Below are positions 1 to 8,947 of a stretch of 64,000 nucleotides of DNA, one piece after another (positions within the stretch are counted from its first letter, which is position 1; every line of letters begins with the position of its first letter). Source of the DNA: Prevotellaceae bacterium (lineage in GTDB: Bacteria > Bacteroidota > Bacteroidia > Bacteroidales > Bacteroidaceae). Made by a program: the position numbers and the translations under genes. A model generated the notes under the pieces. The model had not been told where the DNA came from. It did not search any database and saw nothing but the letters and a program-made list of their open reading frames with translations. The DNA lies in contig JAISHB010000064.1 of the NCBI GenBank assembly GCA_031262785.1, positions 1 through 64,000 on the forward strand, written 5' to 3'.

Positions 1-2
1 TT

Positions 3-431
3 GTCGGATTTAATAGTGCTACTTTAGATGCACAAGCACAAATGCTTTACCTCAAAAGGAATAAGATGAAATTGGCGTTTGCTGCCATCGGATCTATATT
101 AAGATATCCACATATTCTCCCTAAGCTATATCAGCGCTATCGCTCGATAACAGTACAGAATTCTAATAAAAGTGAGTATGTTGTGGCGTCAGGTGCCCGA
201 GGGGAATATTGGGCGTGGGTACCTAACATTAAGGACCCTGAAACTTCTATTAATATGCATAAAGTGACACACCAAATTTGTGCACTACTCGGAAGTAGTA
301 GAATGTGTATAGAGGTGGATACCAGTAACAAGAAAATATTAGCTTTCCATAAATTGAATGGGGCTAAAGAAATAAAACGCATCAAGCTACCTGATGGTAG
401 GACGCGAGTGATTATGGAGTATCAATATTAG
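3..431 (+). CDS. Partial CDS (5' end outside window), uncharacterised polysaccharide-locus protein
   Basis: Frame is open from base 3 (VGFNSATLDAQAQMLYLKRNK...) to the stop at 431, so the ATG at 42 is probably internal; lies directly upstream of the ACP gene. Confidence 0.45.
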   Translation, partial: VGFNSATLDAQAQMLYLKRNKMKLAFAAIGSILRYPHILPKLYQRYRSITVQNSNKSEYVVASGARGEYWAWVPNIKDPETSINMHKVTHQICALLGSSRMCIEVDTSNKKILAFHKLNGAKEIKRIKLPDGRTRVIMEYQY

Positions 432-442
432 TTTATATATTT

Positions 443-661
443 ATGGAACAAGAATTTATTGAAAATCTAAAGGAAGTATTAGAAATTGAGGATCGAGAGA
501 TCGGCATGAGTGATGAATTCAAAAAGTACGAAGAGTGGGATTCACTTGCTTATCTCTCTGTCATTGCGATGATAGATGAAAAGTATGACAAACAAATATC
601 GGATGCAGTTTTTAAACAACTGTCTACAGTGAGAGATTTGTTTAATGCTATAATCGATTAA
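443..661 (+). CDS. Acyl carrier protein
   Basis: 72 aa acidic protein with ACP-like motif EEWDSLAYLSVIAMIDEKY. Confidence 0.85.
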   Translation: MEQEFIENLKEVLEIEDREIGMSDEFKKYEEWDSLAYLSVIAMIDEKYDKQISDAVFKQLSTVRDLFNAIID

Positions 662-664
662 GAG

Positions 665-1723
665 ATGGCTTTTCTGCATTACAGAGGAATAGGTATTTCT
701 GCAATGGCAGCAGCAGTTCCCCGTACTGTGATCAAGAACTATGAGTATACCGAATTCTTTCCGGCGGAACAAGTAAAAGAGGTTGTAGACAAGATTGGAG
801 TTACCGAACGTCGATTTGCAGGTAAAGAGACATGCTCTTCCGATCTATGCTATGCTGCATCTGAGAAACTAATAAAAGACAACAAGATCGACAGAGCTGA
901 AATTGATTTGCTCGTTTTCATTTCTCAGACTCCGGACTATCGAATGCCTGCAACTTCCGTTATTCTACAACATCGTTTGGGCTTACCTAAAACGGCAATC
1001 GCTTTTGACATTAATCTGGGTTGTTCTGCTTTCATTTATGGTTTAAGCGTCGTCTATGCTATGATGCAGCAGACCGGTATACGAAAAGCCCTATTGTTAG
1101 ATGGTGAAACTCGCTCAAAAGTATATTCACCAAAAGATAGAAGAACGGCTTTCTTGTTTGGGGATGGCGGTGTTGCTGCTCTGATAGAACGGAATGATCA
1201 AGTAGGAGATAGCTTTTTCTCTCTCAATTCGGATGGCTCCTTAGAGTCTTTGATAAAGATTAATGGAGGTGGCTATCGCAATCCAAGTTCTGTTGAGACA
1301 TTAGAAGAGCGGGTTGTGGATGAATATGGTAATATTCGTTCCGATGAACAAGGCTATATGAATGGCGGGGATGTATTTAACTTTGTTATTCGAGAAATAC
1401 CCAAAGATATTAAAAGTCTTGTCAGCTATGCAGAGGCAAACATAGAAGATATAGATTACTATGTATTTCATCAAGCAAATAGCTTTATAAATGGCTATCT
1501 ATCTAAAAAGATGAAATTAGATGCGTCTAAAATTCCGTCGACCATTGCTAAATATGGAAATACATCTTCCGTATCTGTCCCCTTGACAATTGTTAGCGAG
1601 CTAAAAAGCGCATTGCATGGTCAGAAGCTTCTGCTATTATGCGCCTTTGGCGTAGGTATGACATGGGCAAATGCCATTATTCCATTTGTGGATTGTAGAA
1701 TTAGCGATATTGTTGAAGTTTAA
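665..1723 (+). CDS. 3-oxoacyl-ACP synthase III family protein (FabH-like)
   Basis: KAS-III motifs: DINLGCSAFIYGL, FHQAN, KYGNTSSVSVPL. Confidence 0.9.
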   Translation: MAFLHYRGIGISAMAAAVPRTVIKNYEYTEFFPAEQVKEVVDKIGVTERRFAGKETCSSDLCYAASEKLIKDNKIDRAEIDLLVFISQTPDYRMPATSVILQHRLGLPKTAIAFDINLGCSAFIYGLSVVYAMMQQTGIRKALLLDGETRSKVYSPKDRRTAFLFGDGGVAALIERNDQVGDSFFSLNSDGSLESLIKINGGGYRNPSSVETLEERVVDEYGNIRSDEQGYMNGGDVFNFVIREIPKDIKSLVSYAEANIEDIDYYVFHQANSFINGYLSKKMKLDASKIPSTIAKYGNTSSVSVPLTIVSELKSALHGQKLLLLCAFGVGMTWANAIIPFVDCRISDIVEV

Positions 1724-2487
1724 TGGATTCATTTAATCCTTTCTCACTTAGTGGTAAAACGATTGTAGTGACTGGGGCTTCTTCCGGTATTGGTCGGCAA
1801 TGTGCGATTGATTGTTCTAAAATGGGGGCGCGTTTAATTCTTGTTGCTCGCAACGAGGAGCGACTTCAAGAAACATTGTGCATGTTATCCGGTTCGGAAC
1901 ATTTTTATTATTCCTTTGATTTATGCCTTATTGAATCTATTAAGGACTTTATAAGCAAGATTGTATGCGAACATGGAAAAATTGATGGTTTTGTTCATGC
2001 AGCTGGTATTGAAAAAACCTTGCCTGTAAAATTGCTATCTTATCATGATTATGAAAAGATTTATCGCGTAAATGCTATTAGTGCATTTGAATTCATTCAT
2101 CATTTTAGCAACAAAGAATACTTCAATAATGGAGGTCATATAGTTTTGATAGCATCGATCTCCTCTATTGTAGGGAGAAAAGGTTTAGCTGCATATGCCG
2201 CATCAAAAGGGGCTATAACAAGCGCTATTCGACCTATGGCTTTAGAGTTTGCCAAACGAAATATTTGCGTTAACAGTATTTCACCGGGTACAATACTTAC
2301 TCCATTAATGCAAGATGTTCTCCATTCACTATCTGAATAAGATGTAAAAAAGAGGTTAGATGGATTTCCTTTGGGCATTGGAGTGGAATCGGATGTCTCA
2401 AATCTATGCATATATCTGTTGAGTGACGCTTCTCGATGGGTTACCGGTCAGAATTTGATAATTGATGGTGGATATACTGCGCGATAG
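1723..2487 (+). pseudogene. SDR-family 3-oxoacyl-ACP reductase interrupted by an in-frame TAA (2338-2340)
   Basis: TGASSGIG and YAASKGA motifs before the stop; after the TAA the same frame continues DVKKRLDGFPLGIGVESDVSNLCIYLLSDASRWVTGQNLIIDGGYTAR*, a canonical SDR C-terminus. Confidence 0.75.
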
Positions 2488-2605
2488 TATATAGAATCAG
2501 TAAGCACTCACTATGAGGCTCTTGCCAACGAATAACTCTTCTTCTACTTTTTCTTTAGTATTCCGATGAATATGCCTACTTTCGCCTAAACAAATTAGAT
2601 TCATT

Positions 2606-2863
2606 ATGAAGCAAACAAAGACCTATTTCCCCATAGAACCCGAAAAGCAGGTTGTACATGATCCGACGGTGGCATACAGAAGCGGCGGTTCGCTTTTTGC
2701 GAAGTCATATTCCAATCGAAAAGGAGTCGATAAGTCATTTTTGCCCGGACAATTCTCGGAAGCAGAAAAGGACGCTCGTTTAAAAGCAGCAGTAGACTCG
2801 TTTCGTAGCGGTAAGGGCATAACCGAAGAGGAAATGGACATATTCTTTGATTCATTGGTCTAA
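2606..2863 (+). CDS. Hypothetical protein (85 aa)
   Basis: ORF with ATG, between two SDR fragments; no recognised domain. Confidence 0.5.
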   Translation: MKQTKTYFPIEPEKQVVHDPTVAYRSGGSLFAKSYSNRKGVDKSFLPGQFSEAEKDARLKAAVDSFRSGKGITEEEMDIFFDSLV

Positions 2864-2896
2864 TTACATGATTATACATAGCTGATATCCCTGTTA

Positions 2897-2977
2897 CAAT
2901 CTTATAATCCTTTCTCTCTCGAGGGAAAGCGAATCCTTGTGACCGGTGCCTCTTCGGGTATCGGGCTCACGTTATAG
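2897..2977 (+). pseudogene. N-terminal remnant of a second SDR gene
   Basis: Frame reads QSYNPFSLEGKRILVTGASSGIGLTL*, parallel to FNPFSLSGKTIVVTGASSGIGR at 1723; no remaining SDR body follows. Confidence 0.75.
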
Positions 2978-3033
2978 TAAGTTTCTTCATCCTCACAACA
3001 AAAGCAATCAATAAAGGAACAGTATATTATCTC

Positions 3034-4254
3034 ATGAAAATCCCCTTCTCTCCCCCCTTCATCAACGAATCCGTAGTCTACGAAGTGATAGACTCTCTTC
3101 ATTCCGGTTGGATCACCTCTGGTCCCAAAGTGAAAGCACTTGAAGAAGAAATAAAGAAGTTTTCAAGCACGCAAGAGGTACTTTGCGTCAACTCGTGGAC
3201 TTCCGGTGCAATAATGATGTTGCGTTGGTTGGGCGTGAAACCCGATGATGAAGTGATTGTGCCGGCCTATACCTATAGTGCCACCGCTTTGGCCGTGTTG
3301 CATGCCGGTGCGCGTCCGGTGATGGTGGATTCGTCCGACGACTTCAATGTTTCACTTGCTGCGATTCGAAAAGCAATTACGCCGAAAACCAAAGCCATCA
3401 TTCCGGTGGATATAGCCGGATGGCCTTGCAACTACGAACAGCTTATGAAGCTGGTGCAGGAAGATGAAATCAAGCAACGGTATCAACCCAATTCTCCCGT
3501 TCAAGAAAAGCTGGGACGCATTGTGGTAATCAGCGATGCGGCTCATTCGTTGGGCGCGCGCTATCGAAACCATCAGCATACGGGAAGCGAAACCGACATT
3601 GTTATTTTCTCGCTACATGCCGTAAAAAATATCACAACGGCCGAGGGGGGAGCCATTTGTCTGAATCTTCCGCTGCCGTTTGATAATGCCGCACTCTATC
3701 ACGAGCTGCACCAGATGAGTTTGAATTGCCAAACCAAAGATGCCTTCTCGAAATCAAAAGCCGGAGGATGGAAGTATGACATTGTGGGATTGGGCATGAA
3801 AATCAATATGGCGGATGTGAATGCCGCCATCGGATTGGCACAGATCCGCGAATATCCCAAACTGTTGAAAGAACGAAAGCGGGTGTTTGAAACATACAAT
3901 GCAGCTTTCAGCCGGTGCGAGTGGGCCATCCTTCCGCCGAGCAGCGACGGAGAGCGGGAGAGTTCGTATCACATCTATGCCTTGCGCATCCGCAACTTCA
4001 CGGAGGCACAACGCGACCGGATGATTGATGAAATTGCGAGGCACGAGGTGGCCGTGAATGTACACTTTATCCCCATGCCCATGCTTTCGTTCTTCAAATC
4101 GTTGGGTTACGACATCCATGACTTTCCGCAGGCTTATGCCAATTACAAGGCAGAAATCTCGCTGCCGGTTTATCCGCAGTTGGACGAAGAGGCTTTGCGC
4201 TACATTATATCCACCGTGCAAGAGGCCTATCAAACTGTTGCGAGCGGCGTATGA
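3034..4254 (+). CDS. DegT/DnrJ/EryC1/StrS family aminotransferase
   Basis: FSPPFINESVVYEVIDSLHSGWITSGPKVKALEEE...; SLHAVKNITTAEGGAI lysine motif. Confidence 0.9.
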   Translation: MKIPFSPPFINESVVYEVIDSLHSGWITSGPKVKALEEEIKKFSSTQEVLCVNSWTSGAIMMLRWLGVKPDDEVIVPAYTYSATALAVLHAGARPVMVDSSDDFNVSLAAIRKAITPKTKAIIPVDIAGWPCNYEQLMKLVQEDEIKQRYQPNSPVQEKLGRIVVISDAAHSLGARYRNHQHTGSETDIVIFSLHAVKNITTAEGGAICLNLPLPFDNAALYHELHQMSLNCQTKDAFSKSKAGGWKYDIVGLGMKINMADVNAAIGLAQIREYPKLLKERKRVFETYNAAFSRCEWAILPPSSDGERESSYHIYALRIRNFTEAQRDRMIDEIARHEVAVNVHFIPMPMLSFFKSLGYDIHDFPQAYANYKAEISLPVYPQLDEEALRYIISTVQEAYQTVASGV

Positions 4255-4838
4255 TTCGTTTCTGTGACGTGGTTTTTTCCCTGCTGGGAATCGTGGTGCT
4301 TTCGCCGCTGTTCCTACTGCTCTATATCGCCATTCGTTTAGAGAGTAGGGGAGGCGGTTTTTACAAGCAGCTGCGTGTGGGAAGAAACGGAAAGGAGTTT
4401 TTGCTTTACAAGTTTCGCTCGATGCGCACAGGAGCCGATAAACAGGGATTGATCACCATTGGAAACGATGCACGCATCACGCGCATCGGGCGCTTCATTC
4501 GCAAATACAAATTAGATGAACTGCCGCAACTCTTCAATGTGCTCAAAGGAGATATGAGTTTGGTGGGACCGCGTCCGGAAGTGCGCAAATACGTAGATTT
4601 ATACACTCCCGGGCAACGGCAAATACTCAGCATAAGACCGGGTATAACCGATTACGCCTCCATTTTGTATGTCGATGAAAACCGGCTGCTCGGAGAAGCC
4701 AACGATCCCGACAGCGTCTATATTGAGCAGATCATGCCGGCCAAGATAGAGCACAATATGCGATACCTGCATCACCATTCCGTAAAGGAGTATTTCAAAA
4801 TCATATTTCTTACGCTATGGCGAATCATCGCTCCCTGA
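4251..4838 (+). CDS. Initiating sugar transferase (undecaprenyl-phosphate sugar phosphotransferase family)
   Basis: [37 protein letters not shown] motifs. Confidence 0.92.
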   Translation: MIRFCDVVFSLLGIVVLSPLFLLLYIAIRLESRGGGFYKQLRVGRNGKEFLLYKFRSMRTGADKQGLITIGNDARITRIGRFIRKYKLDELPQLFNVLKGDMSLVGPRPEVRKYVDLYTPGQRQILSIRPGITDYASILYVDENRLLGEANDPDSVYIEQIMPAKIEHNMRYLHHHSVKEYFKIIFLTLWRIIAP

Positions 4839-4919
4839 AAAAACTTCTCTTCGCGCTTAAATACCTGTTCGTTCCACATTACTTGTGGAAGTAGCGTAGC
4901 CCGAAGAGGCGCACAAACC

Positions 4920-4968
4920 AAAACCGCCCGTTCTTTCTTATCTTGAAAGAGCGGGCGGTTTTTTTGTT
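4920..4968 (+). terminator. Rho-independent terminator after the polysaccharide locus
   Basis: AAACCGCCCGTTCTTTC-ttatctt-GAAAGAGCGGGCGGTTT followed by a T run. Confidence 0.85.
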
Positions 4969-5002
4969 TTTGCACTTACAGCAGCTTCGCTGCGTAATTA
5001 CC

Positions 5003-5119
5003 CTATTTCACCATTTTATTCCCTCGCCTATTTTGGATTGTGAAATATAGTACACTTATCACTGAAATAAGAATAACTATCCCACCCATAATAAGGAATC
5101 CAATTTCATTTCCGGTCAT
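5003..5119 (-). CDS. Small single-TM protein (38 aa)
   Basis: Reverse-strand ORF MTGNEIGFLIMGGIVILISVISVLYFTIQNRRGNKMVK*; below the ORF track length cutoff; AAAGGAG shortly upstream of the ATG. Confidence 0.4.
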   Translation of the reverse strand: MTGNEIGFLIMGGIVILISVISVLYFTIQNRRGNKMVK

Positions 5120-5219
5120 ATCATGCTCCTTTCAAAACGTCCAACAACCATTTAGCTAATTCTTCTTTCATATCTCATTTAGAATTTTGTTTTATAATTG
5201 GTGATGCTAAGGTAGGCAA

Positions 5220-5323
5220 TTCTTGCCCATTCCCCAAACCTTTGTATCTTTGTTGCCGTAACAAACAGCAACCATGATGATGGAAACCCGTAGAAAATTG
5301 CCCATCGGCATACAGAGTTTTGA
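5220..5323 (+). repeat. Direct repeat copy A: promoter plus first ~15 codons of the AAA-ATPase gene
   Basis: Nearly identical to the region preceding and starting the gene at 6108; reads MMETRRKLPIGIQSFD*. Confidence 0.9.
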
Positions 5324-5376
5324 TTGATTCACCTAAAAATATAGCCTATTTAAAGGGTTATTTTAGAAATAGTTCT

Positions 5377-5384
5377 TATATTTG
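5377..5384 (+). promoter_or_regulatory. Bacteroidota -7 element (TATATTTG) upstream of the small ORF/DUF6169-like pair
   Basis: Matches TAnnTTTG, ~26 bp upstream of the ATG at 5411. Confidence 0.5.
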
Positions 5385-5410
5385 TACGCAGTAATAATCA
5401 AGATACTATC

Positions 5411-5563
5411 ATGCAAACGAATCATATACCCCCCACCAAAAAGAGTTCTGTCTTTCAACGAATATTGGAAGACAAACGCGCTATACGTAAATGTATACAA
5501 GAGAAAGGTGATATAAAAACATTGGCAGAAAAACGCGGAATTAAGTTTGCAACCCCTATATAA
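5411..5563 (+). CDS. Small protein (50 aa) preceding the DUF6169-like gene
   Basis: MQTNHIPPTKKSSVFQRILEDKRAIRKCIQEKGDIKTLAEKRGIKFATPI*; overlaps the next ORF; below the ORF track cutoff. Confidence 0.6.
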   Translation: MQTNHIPPTKKSSVFQRILEDKRAIRKCIQEKGDIKTLAEKRGIKFATPI

Positions 5564-6017
5564 AATAATAAAAGAGGGAGAATGGGATTATTTTTTCGTA
5601 ACAAAGCATGGCATTAAGTACCATGCTTATTTTATTGATGCGTCCATCTATCATCCTTTATTCTCCAATGTTTATGCTTTCAATATAGAAGCGGAAACAG
5701 CAACCCCGCATCCTATTGACAATGGGATAGCGGCTACAATTGTATCTATCTTAAAAGTGTTCTTTTTGAATGAAGACCGCGCTATCATACTGGTTTGTGA
5801 CACAACAGACGGGAAAGAAAAGAAACGAGAAAAATTGTTCTCTAAATGGTTTATAAGGCACAACGATGGCTCACTCATAAAATACGATGCTTCCATTAAA
5901 ACGGAGAATTATTTGCTGTATGTATCTATGTTACTAAAGGTGTCTAATCCGCAACGCGAAATGCTACTGACTACTTTTAGCGAAATCGTAAGTAACAGTT
6001 TCTATCCAATAGACTAA
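5547..6017 (+). CDS. DUF6169-like family protein (156 aa)
   Basis: TTG-start ORF overlapping the small ORF; MQPLYKIIKEGEWDYFFVTKHGIKYHAYFIDASIYHP... Confidence 0.6.
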   Translation: MQPLYKIIKEGEWDYFFVTKHGIKYHAYFIDASIYHPLFSNVYAFNIEAETATPHPIDNGIAATIVSILKVFFLNEDRAIILVCDTTDGKEKKREKLFSKWFIRHNDGSLIKYDASIKTENYLLYVSMLLKVSNPQREMLLTTFSEIVSNSFYPID

Positions 6018-6052
6018 ATAGGCAACGCCTTTTATCAATCGTTCCCATCGTT

Positions 6053-6154
6053 CTTGCCCATTCCCCAAACCTTTGTATCTTTGTTGCCGTAACAAACAGC
6101 AGCAACGATGATGGAAACCCGTAGAAAATTGCCCATCGGCATACAGAGTTTTGA
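6053..6154 (+). repeat. Direct repeat copy B (intact ATPase promoter and 5' end)
   Basis: Matches 5220-5323 with few substitutions. Confidence 0.9.
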
Positions 6155-7685
6155 AGAATTACGTACAGGTGGTTACTTGTACGTAGATAAGACCGCTTAT
6201 ATCTATCAATTGGCCACCGAAGGAAAGCCTTACTTTCTGAGCCGTCCGCGCCGCTTCGGAAAGAGCCTGCTACTCTCCACCATCAAAGCCTATTTCCAAG
6301 GGAAAAAAGAGCTCTTCGAAGGGTTGGCCATCGCTGAACTGGAAAAAGAGTGGATGGAATATCCGGTGTTTCACCTGGATATGAATACGGCAGGCACATC
6401 GGTCGACATGGATACTTTCAGAAATGTGCTGGAAACCAATCTGCAGAAATTGGAGCAGCAGTGGGGAAAGAACACTTTTGAAAGCACTCCGGCAAGTCGT
6501 CTGGTGGGATTGATAGAGCGGGCGCATCAACAAACCGGCCGAAAAGTGGTGGTGTTGATTGATGAATACGACAAGCCGCTGCTCGATTCGCTGGATAATC
6601 CCCTGCTTCACGATTCCATTCATAAAGATTTAGGCGGCTTTTATGCCGTGCTGAAAACGGCCGATCCGCATCTGCAATTTGTACTGCTCACCGGCATCAC
6701 CAAATTCTCGCAGGTGAATGTATTTAGTAAACTCAATCAGTTGATAGATATCAGCATACGAGCACCTTATACGGGCATTTGCGGAATAACCGAAGCGGAA
6801 CTGCTGGCCAACTTTCAACCGGAATTGCATGCGTTGGCCGAAAACAACCATCAGACCTACGACCAGGCGGTTGCCGAGATGAAGAAACGCTACGACGGCT
6901 ATCATTTTGCACGAAAGAGTGCGGATATTTACAATCCGTTCAGCGTATTGAATGTGCTAAAGAGTGGCGAATATGATAACTACTGGTTCCAAACCGGCAC
7001 GCCAACGGCCTTGATTCGACAACTCGAAACCGGTCGTTATTCCGTTCCCAAAATTGAAAACGGAATCTATGCCTCGGCCGATGAGCTTTACAACTATCGC
7101 ATCGAATCGGATAATCTGATTCCGTTTCTTTATCAAAGCGGTTATCTTACCATCAAAAGCTTCGAGGCCGACATCAATCTCTACGTCTTGGGCATTCCCA
7201 ATGAAGAGGTGAAGTATGGTTTCTATAAGGAGCTGCTTGCTGTGTATGTGCCCACCTATAAAGAATCTGATTTTGCCTCCGGCTTGTTTGTTCGGGATTT
7301 GCGGAATGGCGATGTGGATGGTTTCATGAATCGCTTGAAAGCACTTTTTGCCAGCATACCCTATTCGGTGAGTCAAGAGCGCCGCGATGAGTATTACTAC
7401 CAATCGATTTGCTTTGCGCTGTTTTCGTTGATGGGTGAAGTGGCACAAATGGAGGTGCAGAACGCGCAAGGTCGCGCCGATTTAGTGGTAACCCTTCCAC
7501 ATACGGTTTATGTCTTCGAGTTTAAGATGATGGGTAGCGGCACGGCCGAAGAAGCATTGGCACAGATCAACGATAAGGGATATGCCATTCCTTATTCGGC
7601 CGGAGGTCGCAGGGTGGTGAAAGTGGGTGCGGAATTCTCGGAAAAAGAGCGCACCGTGGGGCGCTGGATGGTGGAGGAGGATTGA
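6108..7685 (+). CDS. AAA-ATPase-like protein with C-terminal PD-(D/E)XK nuclease-like domain
   Basis: RKLPIGIQSFEELRTGGYLYVDKT, SRPRRFGKSLLLST (Walker A-like), VVVLIDEYDKPLLD (Walker B), C-terminal GRADLVVTLPHTVYVFEFKM. Confidence 0.9.
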   Translation: MMETRRKLPIGIQSFEELRTGGYLYVDKTAYIYQLATEGKPYFLSRPRRFGKSLLLSTIKAYFQGKKELFEGLAIAELEKEWMEYPVFHLDMNTAGTSVDMDTFRNVLETNLQKLEQQWGKNTFESTPASRLVGLIERAHQQTGRKVVVLIDEYDKPLLDSLDNPLLHDSIHKDLGGFYAVLKTADPHLQFVLLTGITKFSQVNVFSKLNQLIDISIRAPYTGICGITEAELLANFQPELHALAENNHQTYDQAVAEMKKRYDGYHFARKSADIYNPFSVLNVLKSGEYDNYWFQTGTPTALIRQLETGRYSVPKIENGIYASADELYNYRIESDNLIPFLYQSGYLTIKSFEADINLYVLGIPNEEVKYGFYKELLAVYVPTYKESDFASGLFVRDLRNGDVDGFMNRLKALFASIPYSVSQERRDEYYYQSICFALFSLMGEVAQMEVQNAQGRADLVVTLPHTVYVFEFKMMGSGTAEEALAQINDKGYAIPYSAGGRRVVKVGAEFSEKERTVGRWMVEED

Positions 7686-7687
7686 AA

Positions 7688-7724
7688 AAAATAGGGACGC
7701 AGCCAAACAACCGCATCCCTATTC
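7688..7724. terminator. Hairpin between convergent genes
   Basis: ATAGGGACGC...GCATCCCTAT inverted repeat beside an A run. Confidence 0.5.
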
Positions 7725-7748
7725 ACCCTTAACCATCAGAGAAATTTG

Positions 7749-8534
7749 TTATCCCTGAGGAGGCTCCTCCTCCTCATCTCCGGAATTACCGTTGTCGCCC
7801 GGATGGGTATCTGTATTTCCACTTCCCGCATGCGAAACTTTTTGGCCGAGTATTCGCCGCTTATACACCACAATCACCGAATTGAGGTAGTCGCGAAACC
7901 GGGCAAACTTCGCTTCGCCCCGGAGCGTGATGAGTGCATTCACTATCTTGATGAGTTCGTGATAGGCCTCAATCAGCGCGTTTGCAATAGCTTTCGTTTC
8001 GCCCACCACCGTTTGAGAGGCGGCATGATTGGCCTCCTCTTCCAGTTTGATCACTTCGTTATTGCCCTCTTCCATCATATCGACGTAGGAAGTCAGGTTC
8101 AGCAAAGCCACTTCACCGGCCAACTTCTTGGCGTCGCGAAGATCGGGAAGAAACTGAAGCATCACCGCAGTCTGCTTCACCCGTCCCATGTTGGGCGTGA
8201 AATTATACAAGTTCCAATGATCGTGTAGCTTCTCATACGCTGCAAGTTCGTCACCCGAGGCATGATTGAAAATGGAGAGTCCTCCTCTGTAACCCCTCAC
8301 TCCCCGGTCGCGCTTGGCGTCGGCAAGAGCGAACGCTTCGGTGAGATCTTTCTTTCGGGAAAGCTTCACACGTTCGTCCATTCTCGTAACCAGCTCGCTG
8401 AAGGTTTTGCACTGTGCAGGGGCTTCCTGCAGAATCGCCGAAGTGGCGTTAAGCTCTTTCTGCACGGTGAGGCAGAAGGATACTAAATCGATTTGACTTA
8501 GCTTTTGCAAGGTGATGCGTTCAATCGTATCCAT
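7749..8534 (-). CDS. Helical hypothetical protein, probable DUF6261 family, paralogue 1
   Basis: C-terminus FRDYLNSVIVVYKRRILGQ...GDNGNSGDEEEEPPQG matches paralogues at 33515 and 54160. Confidence 0.6.
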   Translation of the reverse strand: MDTIERITLQKLSQIDLVSFCLTVQKELNATSAILQEAPAQCKTFSELVTRMDERVKLSRKKDLTEAFALADAKRDRGVRGYRGGLSIFNHASGDELAAYEKLHDHWNLYNFTPNMGRVKQTAVMLQFLPDLRDAKKLAGEVALLNLTSYVDMMEEGNNEVIKLEEEANHAASQTVVGETKAIANALIEAYHELIKIVNALITLRGEAKFARFRDYLNSVIVVYKRRILGQKVSHAGSGNTDTHPGDNGNSGDEEEEPPQG

Positions 8535-8642
8535 GTTGAATGAAACAATTAGTTAGTTAATAATAATGTTTGCTTGTACAGTTTAACTCTCTTCGTGATG
8601 GTTTCTTTGTCGCGTCGGGAGAGATGCTTCTGTAATCGGCGG

Positions 8643-8650
8643 CAAAAGTA
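8643..8650 (-). promoter_or_regulatory. -7 element TACTTTTG (reverse strand) for DUF6261 paralogue 1
   Basis: CAAAAGTA on the + strand, between array 1 and the gene. Confidence 0.45.
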
Positions 8651-8724
8651 ATGCAAATAATCACTCCCTCCAAATCGGAGCAACAATTTCTTCCAAAATT
8701 CTAAGATTTCTCTCATTCGGGGAA

Positions 8725-8937
8725 CACTACAATTTAGATTTCTTTTTACATATCAAATCTGAGAAGCCTTAGAATCCGGATTTCTTTTTACATATTAAAT
8801 TTGAGGAACCTTAGAATTAGAGTTTCTAACGCATCTAAAATCTGAGGAGCCTTAGAATTGGAGTTTCTAAGGCGTCTAAAAATTGAGGAGCATTAGAATT
8901 GGAGTTTCTAAGGTTCCTAAAATTTGAGAAGCCCAAC
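8725..8937. repeat. Array 1: tandem 41-42 bp repeats
   Basis: GAGRAGCCTTAGAATtggagTTTCTAAGG...; unit anchors at about 8767, 8809, 8850, 8891, 8932. Confidence 0.9.
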
Positions 8938-8947
8938 CCCACACCCA

